NCBI GenBank assembly: GCA_009840005.1
Contig: VXOR01000073.1
Location: forward strand, 1-64,000
DNA from: Gemmatimonadota bacterium
Lineage (GTDB): Bacteria > Latescibacterota > UBA2968 > UBA8231
Direction of reading: 5' to 3'
DNA length: 64,000 bases
In this document: positions 50,912 through 58,669 of the stretch, piece after piece
Position numbering within the stretch: position 1 is the first letter of the stretch
How the letters are laid out: every line of letters begins with the position of its first letter
Program-made: the position numbers and the translations under genes
Notes under the pieces: model-generated
What the model saw: the letters and a program-made list of their open reading frames with translations, nothing else
Databases searched by the model: none
Told to the model about the DNA's origin: nothing

Positions 50912-51925
50912 CTACTCGTCGTCTAACAGGTGCCTGAAGGCTTGGAGGCTGGGCACTTGGATGGCCGCCCGATGCAACTGCTTGAGGCGCTGTACATCGT
51001 CAATAGCCTCAATGCGGCGGGCCAATAGGTGCATATCCTCCGGCCGAAAGCGCAGAGCCAACGCTTCTTGGATGCTTTCTTGGATGCCTTGCTCGATGCC
51101 TTGCTCGATGCCTTGCTCGATGCCTTGCTCGATGCCTTGCTCAATGCCTTGCTCGATGCCTTGCTCAATGCCTTGCTCAATGCCTTGCTCAATGCCTTGC
51201 TCAATGCCTTGCTCGGTGACTTCCTTGACGATTTCCTCACGGATAGTTTCGGCGAGATACTGGGCAAACGAGGATTTGTGCATGAGGTCCATGAGATGCT
51301 CCTTGGAAACAATGGCCGTGATTGTCTGCGGATTATACACTAAGTCGCTCAAGATCGCCAGTCCCGCGAGAACATCGGCCTTAACCGACTGCCCCAGTGG
51401 CAGGGCCGCCGCCCGAGCGACACACTGCTCTAACCACGCCTCTTCGGCCTGTCCGGCTGGCGGCTGCATCAACGGAGCAAACGGCAGCAAGCCTACCGCC
51501 CCGCTGTCGAGCACAGCTTGACCGGGGAGCTGGCTCAGTCGGATCACCTTATACTGAACGAGGATTTGGTAGCCGGGATGCTCTTGGAGGTAGTAGCCCG
51601 GATCGCGTCGTCCGGCGTCGGGGCGCAGGTAAAAGACGTGAGCATGCACCGGCAGGCCGTAGTGCTCGATAATGTAGCCGATGTAGCCAGCCATGCGGCG
51701 GGGCATGGCCGGGTGGTCGGTGGTTTGAAACTCGTGGTGAACTAAGGCGTACTCGCCGGCGATGCGCACGCGGAGGAGGCTGTCGGTACGGCGGGCTTTG
51801 ACGGTGGGCTGCTCGCTCTCTATCACTTCGACGTCTTCGATGTCGTCGCGCTGGAGGGCAAAGCGGGCGAAGTCAGCCGGGTAGGTTTAGATCAGGTGCT
51901 TGGAAACGGTGTCGATTTCGGCCAT
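50912..51925 (-). pseudogene. Rpn-family recombination-promoting nuclease with in-frame stop
   Basis: The gene reads MAEIDTVSKHLI, then TAA (51887-51889), then TYPADFARFALQRDD in the same frame, where relatives usually have Gln (one-base change CAA to TAA). The rest is an Rpn/PD-(D/E)XK protein: RRTDSLLRVRIAGEY and VHHEFQTTDHPAMPRRM hold the nuclease residues. Eleven EQGI repeats follow. Translation from an internal site would give about 304 residues lacking the N-terminal strand. Rpn proteins are mobile-like nucleases that promote recombination. Confidence 0.82.
51083..51214 (-). repeat. Eleven 12-bp tandem repeats encoding EQGI
   Basis: Exactly 11 units (132 bp) of GATGCCTTGCTC or AATGCCTTGCTC (plus strand) encode Glu-Gln-Gly-Ile and probably form a helical or coiled linker. 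Copy number can vary without changing frame. Similar short repeats are common in Rpn proteins. Confidence 0.9.
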
Positions 51926-52285
51926 GGCGATCCATTGGGAATTAGAGTGTGCCAAGCCGTCCGAACCGAAGGGAACGGCTGGGCCATTCGTAATTCTGCA
52001 AGATCTATGCCAAGGCGGCAGCACAGCGGGGAGGACGGGGCTATGCGGATGAGACTGTAGCGGGTACAACCCACGAATGAAACCTTTAGGGATCAGCAAA
52101 GTACAAGACCATAGGATTTTACCTCGGAACGTGGGGCATAGAGATGTGCTCCAAGCGGACAGGGAATGTCCGTTGCATCTAAAAAAATCTAATTCTTGAG
52201 CTTTCCGCCCCCGACTTGAGCGATTCGCGCGAATTCGCTAGCATAATATGCGCTGGCTGAATTACAAAGCAGAGGAGACAGGATC
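51926..52285 (+). promoter_or_regulatory. Intergenic region upstream of phyH with palindromic operator candidate
   Basis: No gene is seen in these 360 bases. A near-perfect palindrome at 52219-52239 (arms AGCGA and TCGCT around a TTCGCGCGAATT-like core) lies just before the AT-rich CATAATAT (52242-52249), which may serve as a -10 box for the PhyH gene starting at 52286. A separate six-base inverted repeat (CGGACA/TGTCCG) lies at 52156-52172. AGAGGAGA precedes the PhyH start. Confidence 0.4.
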
Positions 52286-53182
52286 ATGACGCTCGAACAA
52301 ATTTTGGCACACCCGCCCAAGATCCTCACCCCAGAGCAGCGGCAATCCTATTTCGACAAGGGCTTTCTCTTAGTTGAAAATCTCATCGGACCGGAATGGA
52401 TTGAGCGCCTGTTGGCCGTCACCGACGAAATGGTCGAGCGCAGTCGCGGCCTGACGCAATCGGACGAGGTCTTCGATCTAGAGCCCGACCACACCTCCGA
52501 CGACCCCCGCCTGCGACGCCTTACCAGCCCAGTGGATCAGCACCCGGTCTATTGGGAGTTCGCCTCTCAGTCGGTCTTGGCGGACGTGGCTGCTGATTTG
52601 GTCGGCCCGGACATTAAGTTTCACCACTCGAAATTGAATTTCAAGTGGTCCGAAGGCGGCGAGGAGGTCAAGTGGCATCAGGATATTACGTATTGGCCGC
52701 ATACCAATTACAGCCCCTTGACCATCGGCACGTACCTCTACGACGTCGATGACGACCAAGGGCCTTTGGCCGGGGTCGCCGGCAGCCACAACGGGCCTTT
52801 GTTCGATCAGTACAATGCCTCTGGACAATGGGTCGGCTGTATCGCCGAGCAGGATCTGCCCCAAGTTGATCTCGACCGCGTGGAGTATATGTCGGGACCA
52901 GCCGGATCCATCACCATCCACAATTGCCGCACCGTACATGGATCTAAGAAAAACTTATCGCCCAAGGGACGGCCCTTGTTGCTCAATATCTATTCAGCGG
53001 CCGACGCCTTCCCCTATACGGCTAATCCTTTGAATAGCCCGCAGTACTCGGGGACTATTGTGCGGGGCAAAGAGGCGCGCTGGGCCTATCACGATCCGCG
53101 GCCTTGTCTCATTCCGCCGGATTGGTCGGGGGGATATACGTCTTTGTACGCGCTGCAGCAGGAAGAGGAATGGGAGGTATAA
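52286..53182 (+). CDS. Phytanoyl-CoA dioxygenase family (PhyH) protein
   Basis: A 298-residue Fe(II)/2-oxoglutarate oxygenase with His131/Asp133 in KWHQDITYW, distal His218 in RTVHGS, and the strand GRPLLLNIYS after it. It is the paralogue of the protein at 28360-29241, sharing a DEVFDLEPDH-type block and an RRLTSPVDQH-type block. It leads a cluster (PhyH, Gfo/Idh, PhyH-HEAT, UxaA) spaced by 3, -1 and 34 bp, suggesting one catabolic operon for a sugar-acid or related natural product. The substrate is unknown. Confidence 0.92.
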   Translation: MTLEQILAHPPKILTPEQRQSYFDKGFLLVENLIGPEWIERLLAVTDEMVERSRGLTQSDEVFDLEPDHTSDDPRLRRLTSPVDQHPVYWEFASQSVLADVAADLVGPDIKFHHSKLNFKWSEGGEEVKWHQDITYWPHTNYSPLTIGTYLYDVDDDQGPLAGVAGSHNGPLFDQYNASGQWVGCIAEQDLPQVDLDRVEYMSGPAGSITIHNCRTVHGSKKNLSPKGRPLLLNIYSAADAFPYTANPLNSPQYSGTIVRGKEARWAYHDPRPCLIPPDWSGGYTSLYALQQEEEWEV

Positions 53183-53185
53183 AAA

Positions 53186-54280
53186 ATGGCCCCGTATAAA
53201 GTAGCTATCGTCGGCACTGGCATGGTTGCCAACGTCGGTCACATCCCCGCTTGGCTGGAGTTAGCCCCGGCCGTAGAAGTGGTCGGCGTGTTCAATCACA
53301 CCTTAGCCAAGGCCCAACAAACCGCCGACCGCCACGGCATCCCCCATGCGTACGACGTCTGTGGACGCATGATGGACGAGTTGCGCCCCGATATCGTCTC
53401 CGTCTGCACCCCCAATGTCTCGCACCGTGCGTACACCGAAGCCGCCCTCCAGGCCGGTGCCCACGTCTTTTGCGAAAAACCCGTAGCCGCCAGCTACGCC
53501 GATGCAGTAGTCATGTACGCAGTGGCCGAGGCCGTCGACCGCCATCTATTTGTCACCCAGACGAGCCGTTTCTCAGGTGCCCATACCGCTGCCAAGCAAC
53601 TGGCTGACAGCGGCCATCTAGGCGAGATGTACTACGCTGAAACCTCAGCCTTCCGCCGCCGTGGCGTGCCCACTTGGGGCCGCTTTCACATGAAAGAAGC
53701 CTCGGGCGGCGGTCCGCTCTACGACATTGGCGTCCACGCCCTCGACGCCCTGCTGTGGATTATGGGCAATCCCAAAGTGGTGGCCGCCTCGGGCGCGACG
53801 TACACCAAGCTGGCCGACCAGCGCGAAGACGTGGTCACGTCGCTGGCTGACAGCGGTGCGCCAGAGGGCGTGTTTGCGCCCCGAGACTACGACATTGGCG
53901 AGTACGATGTCGAGGATATGGCCGCTGGCTTTTTGCGCTTGGAAAACGGTGCCACCATCAGCATTCGGGCCAGTTGGGCGGCCAATTTGCCCGATGGCAC
54001 TGGCGGTACCCTCATCATGGGCACCAAGGGCGGACTCACGTTTAATCCGCTCACTTTTATCGGCACTTTGGGCCGCTATCAGGCCGACACTCGGCTCAAC
54101 GTGCCGTCTGATCCCTCGGTGCCCTTCTCGGGCCACTGGAAAGCCGCGGCCCACTTCGTCGAAGTACTTGAGGGTCGGGCCGAGCTGATGGTAAAAAAAG
54201 AGGAAGTGCTCAACGTCATGGCCGCCCTAGACGGGCTGTACCGCTCGGCCGCCGAGGGCGAGGAAGTGAGGATAGGCTGA
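53186..54280 (+). CDS. Gfo/Idh/MocA family dehydrogenase
   Basis: A 364-residue NAD(P)-dependent dehydrogenase with VAIVGTGMVANVGHIPAW, the CEKPVAAS signature and a GGGPLYDIGVHALDALLWIMG segment carrying the catalytic Asp/His pair. It sits between two PhyH-type oxygenases and overlaps the second by one base (TGATG). Likely oxidises a sugar or inositol derivative within the same pathway. Confidence 0.92.
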   Translation: MAPYKVAIVGTGMVANVGHIPAWLELAPAVEVVGVFNHTLAKAQQTADRHGIPHAYDVCGRMMDELRPDIVSVCTPNVSHRAYTEAALQAGAHVFCEKPVAASYADAVVMYAVAEAVDRHLFVTQTSRFSGAHTAAKQLADSGHLGEMYYAETSAFRRRGVPTWGRFHMKEASGGGPLYDIGVHALDALLWIMGNPKVVAASGATYTKLADQREDVVTSLADSGAPEGVFAPRDYDIGEYDVEDMAAGFLRLENGATISIRASWAANLPDGTGGTLIMGTKGGLTFNPLTFIGTLGRYQADTRLNVPSDPSVPFSGHWKAAAHFVEVLEGRAELMVKKEEVLNVMAALDGLYRSAAEGEEVRIG

Positions 54281-55593
54281 TGACCTACCTAAGCGATGCA
54301 GCCCTGCAGGATTTTATCGTCCAGGGATACCGCGTGGTGCAACCGACCGCGACCGCAGATCTACACGGCGAATTGCACCGCCAAGTCGAACGCGTGCTCG
54401 CCACGGGCAATCCGGGCAACGGCCTGATAGATCGCATTCCCCTATTGCACCAGTTGTTCGCCGATCCGGCAATAGATGAGACCTTGACCGGCATTCTGGG
54501 GCCGAGGTACGCCCTCTGCCGCCACTGCCACTGCCACGATCTCGCGCCGGGCAACCAAGCTCAGAATTGGCACAAGGATTATCCCTTCGGCGGCAATGTG
54601 CGCTACCACCGCCCGCGCTATGTCCTAATGCTGTACTATCCGCATGAGGTAACGCCGGATATGGGGCCTACGGCGCTGGTGCCTAAGACGCAGTACTATA
54701 TGGATGGCCCCAGCGATGAAGTCGCAGGGTTGCCCCTGACCTGCGCGGCGGGCACCGTGGTCATCACCCACTACGAATTGTGGCACCGGGCCACGGCCAA
54801 TCGCTCGCCCCGGACGCGCTACATGCTGAAGTTCCTCTTTACCCGCACCCAAGAGGGCACACCAGAACAGCGCAGCCGGTGGCTGCCCACAGGACGCCAC
54901 GCAGCTTTGTACCGCACGCTGTGGCGCTGGTACGGGGGACAGGCTCCCGCCTTGAGGCCACGGCGGTCGGTGGCTGCCTTGCAGGCGGCTTTGCGCGACC
55001 CCGATGAACGGGTGCGGATAGATGCCTATTACGACTTGGGGACGCTGGGAGCCGAAGGGGTGCCGGTATTGATGGCAGCGCTCAAAGACGAGTCCGCCCG
55101 GCGTTGGCAAACCAATCTCGAACGCGGCGATTTTACCAATCCCAGCCAGTTGGAAAGTCCCTACGGGCTGGCTGCGGCCGGTGCTGTCGCAGTGCCCGCG
55201 CTCGTCGAGGCGTTGCAGGATCGGGATTGGTGGCTGCGCGCCGGGGCGGCTAGTGCCCTAGGCTGCATGGGTGCCGAGGCTCAGGAAGCGGCCTCGGCCC
55301 TTGCCGCAGCATTGCAGGACGACAGCGAATGGGTCTGCCGCAATGCCGCCGATGCCTTGAGCAATATGGGCCAAGTGCCGGCGGCAGTACCAGCTTTGAC
55401 ACAAGCGCTGGACGATAGCCGCGCGATGACGCCTTGGTCTCTGTCCGATGCGCCGCTGTGCGAAAATGCAGCTATGGCGCTGGCTAAATGGAGGGCACCG
55501 GCCGCGGCGGTAACCGCCTTGCACCGGGCGCGTCAGCAGGGCAATGAATACGTGCGATCCTGGGCCGAATGGGCGTTGGACCGCCGCTTTTAG
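54280..55593 (+). CDS. PhyH oxygenase fused to C-terminal HEAT repeats
   Basis: A 437-residue protein. Residues 1-190 form a PhyH-type oxygenase with His98/Asp100 in NWHKDYPF and distal His169 in ELWHRATAN, then RYMLKFLF. Residues about 240-437 are HEAT-like helical repeats (PVLMAALKDES, PALVEALQDRDWWLRAGAASALG, AAALQDDSEWVCRNAADALSNMG). The fusion suggests a protein-bound substrate or partner recognised by the repeats. Coupled to the dehydrogenase by one base, 34 bp before the UxaA gene. Confidence 0.88.
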   Translation: MTYLSDAALQDFIVQGYRVVQPTATADLHGELHRQVERVLATGNPGNGLIDRIPLLHQLFADPAIDETLTGILGPRYALCRHCHCHDLAPGNQAQNWHKDYPFGGNVRYHRPRYVLMLYYPHEVTPDMGPTALVPKTQYYMDGPSDEVAGLPLTCAAGTVVITHYELWHRATANRSPRTRYMLKFLFTRTQEGTPEQRSRWLPTGRHAALYRTLWRWYGGQAPALRPRRSVAALQAALRDPDERVRIDAYYDLGTLGAEGVPVLMAALKDESARRWQTNLERGDFTNPSQLESPYGLAAAGAVAVPALVEALQDRDWWLRAGAASALGCMGAEAQEAASALAAALQDDSEWVCRNAADALSNMGQVPAAVPALTQALDDSRAMTPWSLSDAPLCENAAMALAKWRAPAAAVTALHRARQQGNEYVRSWAEWALDRRF

Positions 55594-55627
55594 GAGAGGG
55601 TCCTATAAGCCTTATTGAGGAGCTATA

Positions 55628-58306
55628 ATGAACTTGGTTTTTCCCTTTAGCGAAGCAGCCCGGCTGCCCATGGCCGGGGACAATGTGGCGATTGCCACTC
55701 GGCGCTTGGAAGCGGGCACGGGTATAGACTACGAGGGACGGTCGTTCACTTTGTCGCACACGGTGATGGAAGGCCATCGCTTTGCCGTCGAGCCGATTGA
55801 ACCCGGCCAGTTTTTGCTGTCGTGGCAACTGCCCTTTGGCGTGGCCGAGCGCGCCCTGCAGCCGGGCGACTACGCCTGCAACCAGAGTATGCTCGACGCC
55901 TTGGGCATTCGGCAATTGGACTTCGACCTGCCCGAGCAGGCCAATTTCGTCGATCGCATTGAGCCGTATCAATTGGACCCGGCGAATTTTCAGCCTGGCG
56001 TTGCGCTCGCTCCGCATGAGGAGCGGCGGACTTTCCTAGGCTACGGCCGCGCTGGGGGACGGGGCGTGGGCACGCGCAATTACATCGTCGTCTTGGGCAC
56101 GTCCTCGCGCACGGCTAGTTATGCCCGGCTGTTGGCCGAGCGCTGGAGCGACCGACCGGCTGGCGATGGCGTGGTGCCGATTGCCCACACCGAGGGCGGC
56201 GGTGGATCCGATCCCAATAACCGCGAACTTTTATTGCGCACGCTGGCCGGCTTTGTCGTCCACCCCAACGTCGGCGCTGTGCTGGCGGTGGACTACGGCA
56301 GCGAAGCTGTGACCAACAAGATGCTGCGGGAGTACATGGTGGCGCACGGCTATGGGCTCGACCACGTTCGGCATTGCTTTATGAGCTTGGACGGTTCCTT
56401 TGCGGCGCGTTTGGCAGAGGGCGAGCGGCAAGTGGCCGCTTGGGCCGAGGAAATGGCGGGCGAGGAGCGGGGCGAACACGACCTAAGCCATCTCAAGATC
56501 GCCTTGCAGTGCGGCGGCTCGGATGCCTTTTCGGGCATTTCGGGGAATCCGCTGGCCGCTTGGGTGGCGCGCGAGTTGATTCGCTACGGCGGCGCGGCCA
56601 ACCTCGCCGAGACCGACGAGCTGATCGGTGCCGAACCGTACGTGCTGCAAAACGTCAAGAATGTGGAGACTGCGCGCACCTTTTTGCACATGGTCGAGCG
56701 CTTCAAGGAGCGGGTGTCGTGGCACGGTGCTTCAGCCGAGGGCAATCCCTCGGGGGGCAACAAATTTCGCGGTCTGTACAATATCGCGCTCAAGTCCATT
56801 GGCGCGGCGCGCAAGCGCGATCCAGACGTGCGCTTGGACTACGCCATTGAGTACGGCGAGCCGCTCAAAGGGGGTGGTTTCTACTTTATGGATAGTCCGG
56901 GCAATGACTTGGAAAGCATTGCCGGGCAGGTGGCCAGCGGCTGCAACGTCATTTTCTTTGTCACGGGCAACGGTTCCATTACCAATTTCCCCTTTGTGCC
57001 GACGGTCAAGATCGTCACCACCTCGGAGCGCTACCAATTGTTGGCCGCGGATCTCGATGTCAATGCTGGGGCCTACTTGGATGGCTCGCCGATGGACGAG
57101 TTGGGTCAGGAACTGTTCGAGCGCACCTTGCGGGTGGCCTCGGGCGAGCGTTCGCTGGGCGAGCGGGCTGGCCATGCCCAAGTGTCCATCTGGCGCAACT
57201 GGCAACAGACCGATATCAGCCAGTTGGAGAAACTGTTGGCCGCTCCCGTGCCCGAGGGTCGGCCCGCTCCGGTGCGGCCCGAAGTTGGACCAGCAGTGTC
57301 ATTCCCCATGCTGGACGGGGCTATAGATCAGGTGGGGCTGGTTTTGCCCACCAGCCTGTGCGCTGGCCAGATCGCCCGCATGTGCGCCGAGCGGCTCAAT
57401 GCCCGGCAAGTGGGCCGCGAGCGGGGCCTGTCGCGTTTTGTCGCCTTGGTCCACACCGAGGGCTGTGGGCTGTCTTCGAGCGGTGCCACCGAGCAAATGC
57501 ACTTGCGCACCATGATGGGGTACGCAGCGCATCCGCTGGCGCGGCGCGTTTTGCTGCTGGAGCACGGCTGCGAAAAGACGCATAACGATTACATGCGCAA
57601 CGGCCTTGAGGAATGGGGTTTGGACCCGGCTGTTTTCGGCTGGGCGTCAGTGCAGTTAGACGGCGGCATTGTCAAGGCCATGGACCGGGTCGAGGCGTGG
57701 TTCCGCCAAGCGCTGGCCGAGACGGAAGCACCCGTTGCCGTGGAAGGCGGCTTGGGTGCCTTGCGCTTGGGGATGCAGGCAACCGGTGCGCTGGGGAAGG
57801 ACGCGGCGCGGTCTTTTGCCCAATTGACGCGCTGGGTAGTGACCGGGGGTGGCACTGTGGTCGTGCCGCACAACGCGGCACTGCTGCAGGAACCGGCGTA
57901 TCTGGACTCCGTGTTAGTCGAGCCGTCGAATGCCGCGACATTGCCCTATGGACAGGCGGCCGCGGAGCCGGGTTTTTACATCATGGAGACGCCGACTGAC
58001 CACTGGGTGGAGACGGCTACCGGACTGGGTGCTACGGGCGTGAATCTGATCTTGGCTCATACTGGCGAGCATCCTCTACAGGGGCATCCCTTGACGCCGG
58101 TGGTGCAGGTGAGTGCGAATCCGACGGTGACGGCGCTCTACGGCGATGACATTGATTTGGCTCTGACAGGTGCGGCCGACGATTGGGCCGAGCAACTGGC
58201 CGTTTTGTTGGCCGAGGTGGCGCGAGGCGATCACGTCCCCGGTGCCTTGCAGCAACGCAACGTCGATTTTCAATTGACGCGGGGTTTGTTGGGGGTTTCG
58301 ACCTGA
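55628..58306 (+). CDS. Double-length UxaA/GarD-family sugar-acid dehydratase
   Basis: An 892-residue protein, far longer than the roughly 500 residues of altronate dehydratase. An N-terminal SAF-like part (residues 1-110, NVAIATRRLEAG) is followed by a UxaA catalytic region (FLGYGRAGGRGVGTRNYIVVLGTSS, PIAHTEGGGGSDPNNREL). From about residue 560 similar elements recur (VGLVLPTSLCAG, VALVHTEGCGLSSSGATEQ, LLEHGCEKTHNDYMRNGL), suggesting an internal duplication. Family members dehydrate altronate, galactarate or related acids with iron. The 3' 80 bp recur after alaS. Confidence 0.87.
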   Translation: MNLVFPFSEAARLPMAGDNVAIATRRLEAGTGIDYEGRSFTLSHTVMEGHRFAVEPIEPGQFLLSWQLPFGVAERALQPGDYACNQSMLDALGIRQLDFDLPEQANFVDRIEPYQLDPANFQPGVALAPHEERRTFLGYGRAGGRGVGTRNYIVVLGTSSRTASYARLLAERWSDRPAGDGVVPIAHTEGGGGSDPNNRELLLRTLAGFVVHPNVGAVLAVDYGSEAVTNKMLREYMVAHGYGLDHVRHCFMSLDGSFAARLAEGERQVAAWAEEMAGEERGEHDLSHLKIALQCGGSDAFSGISGNPLAAWVARELIRYGGAANLAETDELIGAEPYVLQNVKNVETARTFLHMVERFKERVSWHGASAEGNPSGGNKFRGLYNIALKSIGAARKRDPDVRLDYAIEYGEPLKGGGFYFMDSPGNDLESIAGQVASGCNVIFFVTGNGSITNFPFVPTVKIVTTSERYQLLAADLDVNAGAYLDGSPMDELGQELFERTLRVASGERSLGERAGHAQVSIWRNWQQTDISQLEKLLAAPVPEGRPAPVRPEVGPAVSFPMLDGAIDQVGLVLPTSLCAGQIARMCAERLNARQVGRERGLSRFVALVHTEGCGLSSSGATEQMHLRTMMGYAAHPLARRVLLLEHGCEKTHNDYMRNGLEEWGLDPAVFGWASVQLDGGIVKAMDRVEAWFRQALAETEAPVAVEGGLGALRLGMQATGALGKDAARSFAQLTRWVVTGGGTVVVPHNAALLQEPAYLDSVLVEPSNAATLPYGQAAAEPGFYIMETPTDHWVETATGLGATGVNLILAHTGEHPLQGHPLTPVVQVSANPTVTALYGDDIDLALTGAADDWAEQLAVLLAEVARGDHVPGALQQRNVDFQLTRGLLGVST
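58227..58306 (+). repeat. Direct repeat of the uxaA 3' end, copy 1
   Basis: These 80 bp, ending at the uxaA stop codon, recur at 60506-60585 with seven mismatches (about 91% identity). The two copies bracket the complete alaS leader and gene. Confidence 0.9.
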
Positions 58307-58354
58307 ATCAATATATCGGCTGCGACAGCCACGCCCAACTCTCCGGCGAATGGT

Positions 58355-58383
58355 TTGAAATTGTGCCCCTCTTTGCTTATGAT
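58355..58383 (+). promoter_or_regulatory. Promoter of the alaS leader
   Basis: TTGAAA (58355-58360), a 17-bp spacer and TATGAT (58378-58383) make a near-consensus sigma-70 promoter. Transcription would start near 58390, about 40 bases before the leader reading frame. Confidence 0.65.
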
Positions 58384-58427
58384 TGTCTAAGTGGAGATGC
58401 TTTTAGTTCCCACAATAGGAATGTGCT

Positions 58428-58577
58428 TTGATCACTATGCTCGCCGATAAAATTCATCGCTCCGGCACTGGGTCTAGGTCCGACCAGCTGCCCGGACTGT
58501 TCTCTACGTTTGCCGCTGCCAGCGCGGCCGGGGCGGCCTATGCCGTGTACGGGGCAGTGGAAACGCCGAGCGACTGA
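58428..58577 (+). CDS. Alanine-rich leader peptide upstream of alaS
   Basis: A short frame of 49 codons (TTG 58428, with AGGA seven bases upstream) or 46 codons (ATG 58437), ending at TGA 58575-58577. It includes FAAASAAGAAYAV: eight Ala codons among eleven (58512-58544), using GCC, GCT and GCG. It lies between a promoter and a terminator directly in front of alanyl-tRNA synthetase. This is the architecture of an attenuator leader peptide that reads charged tRNA-Ala. The length is more than the usual 14-30 residues, and no homologue is known to me. Confidence 0.6.
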   Translation: MITMLADKIHRSGTGSRSDQLPGLFSTFAAASAAGAAYAVYGAVETPSD

Positions 58578-58642
58578 TGTGAACCAATAATTATCTCTTC
58601 GTCGAATCCCGCTGCTCATTGAAAGAGCAGCGGGATTTTTTT
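58513..58642 (+). promoter_or_regulatory. Candidate Ala-codon transcription attenuator of alaS
   Basis: Four segments can pair in competing ways. Segment 1 is CCGCTGCC (58513-58520, inside the Ala codons), segment 2 GGGCAGTGG (58552-58560), segment 3 CCGCTGCTC (58609-58617), segment 4 GAGCAGCGG (58625-58633). 1:2 gives eight pairs, 2:3 nine pairs with two G-U, 3:4 is the terminator stem. Stalling on Ala codons would mask segment 1 and free segment 2 to capture segment 3, allowing read-through into alaS. Pairings were drawn by eye; energies are not computed. Confidence 0.6.
58608..58642 (+). terminator. Rho-independent terminator in the alaS leader
   Basis: CCCGCTGCTC (58608-58617) pairs perfectly with GAGCAGCGGG (58625-58634) across a seven-base loop, and ATTTTTTT follows. 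It ends 27 bases before the alaS ATG, so a fixed terminator here would silence alaS; that favours a conditional role. Confidence 0.88.
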
Positions 58643-58669
58643 GTTCTGTGAGGAAAGGAGCGTTCAACC

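Noticed and set aside
51083..51214. CRISPR-like array
   Set aside because: The 12-bp units are contiguous without spacers and encode EQGI in the frame of an Rpn protein.
58384..58669. T-box riboswitch in front of alaS
   Set aside because: No T-box consensus, specifier-loop layout or antiterminator bulge was recognisable, and the short frame with clustered Ala codons gives a simpler explanation.
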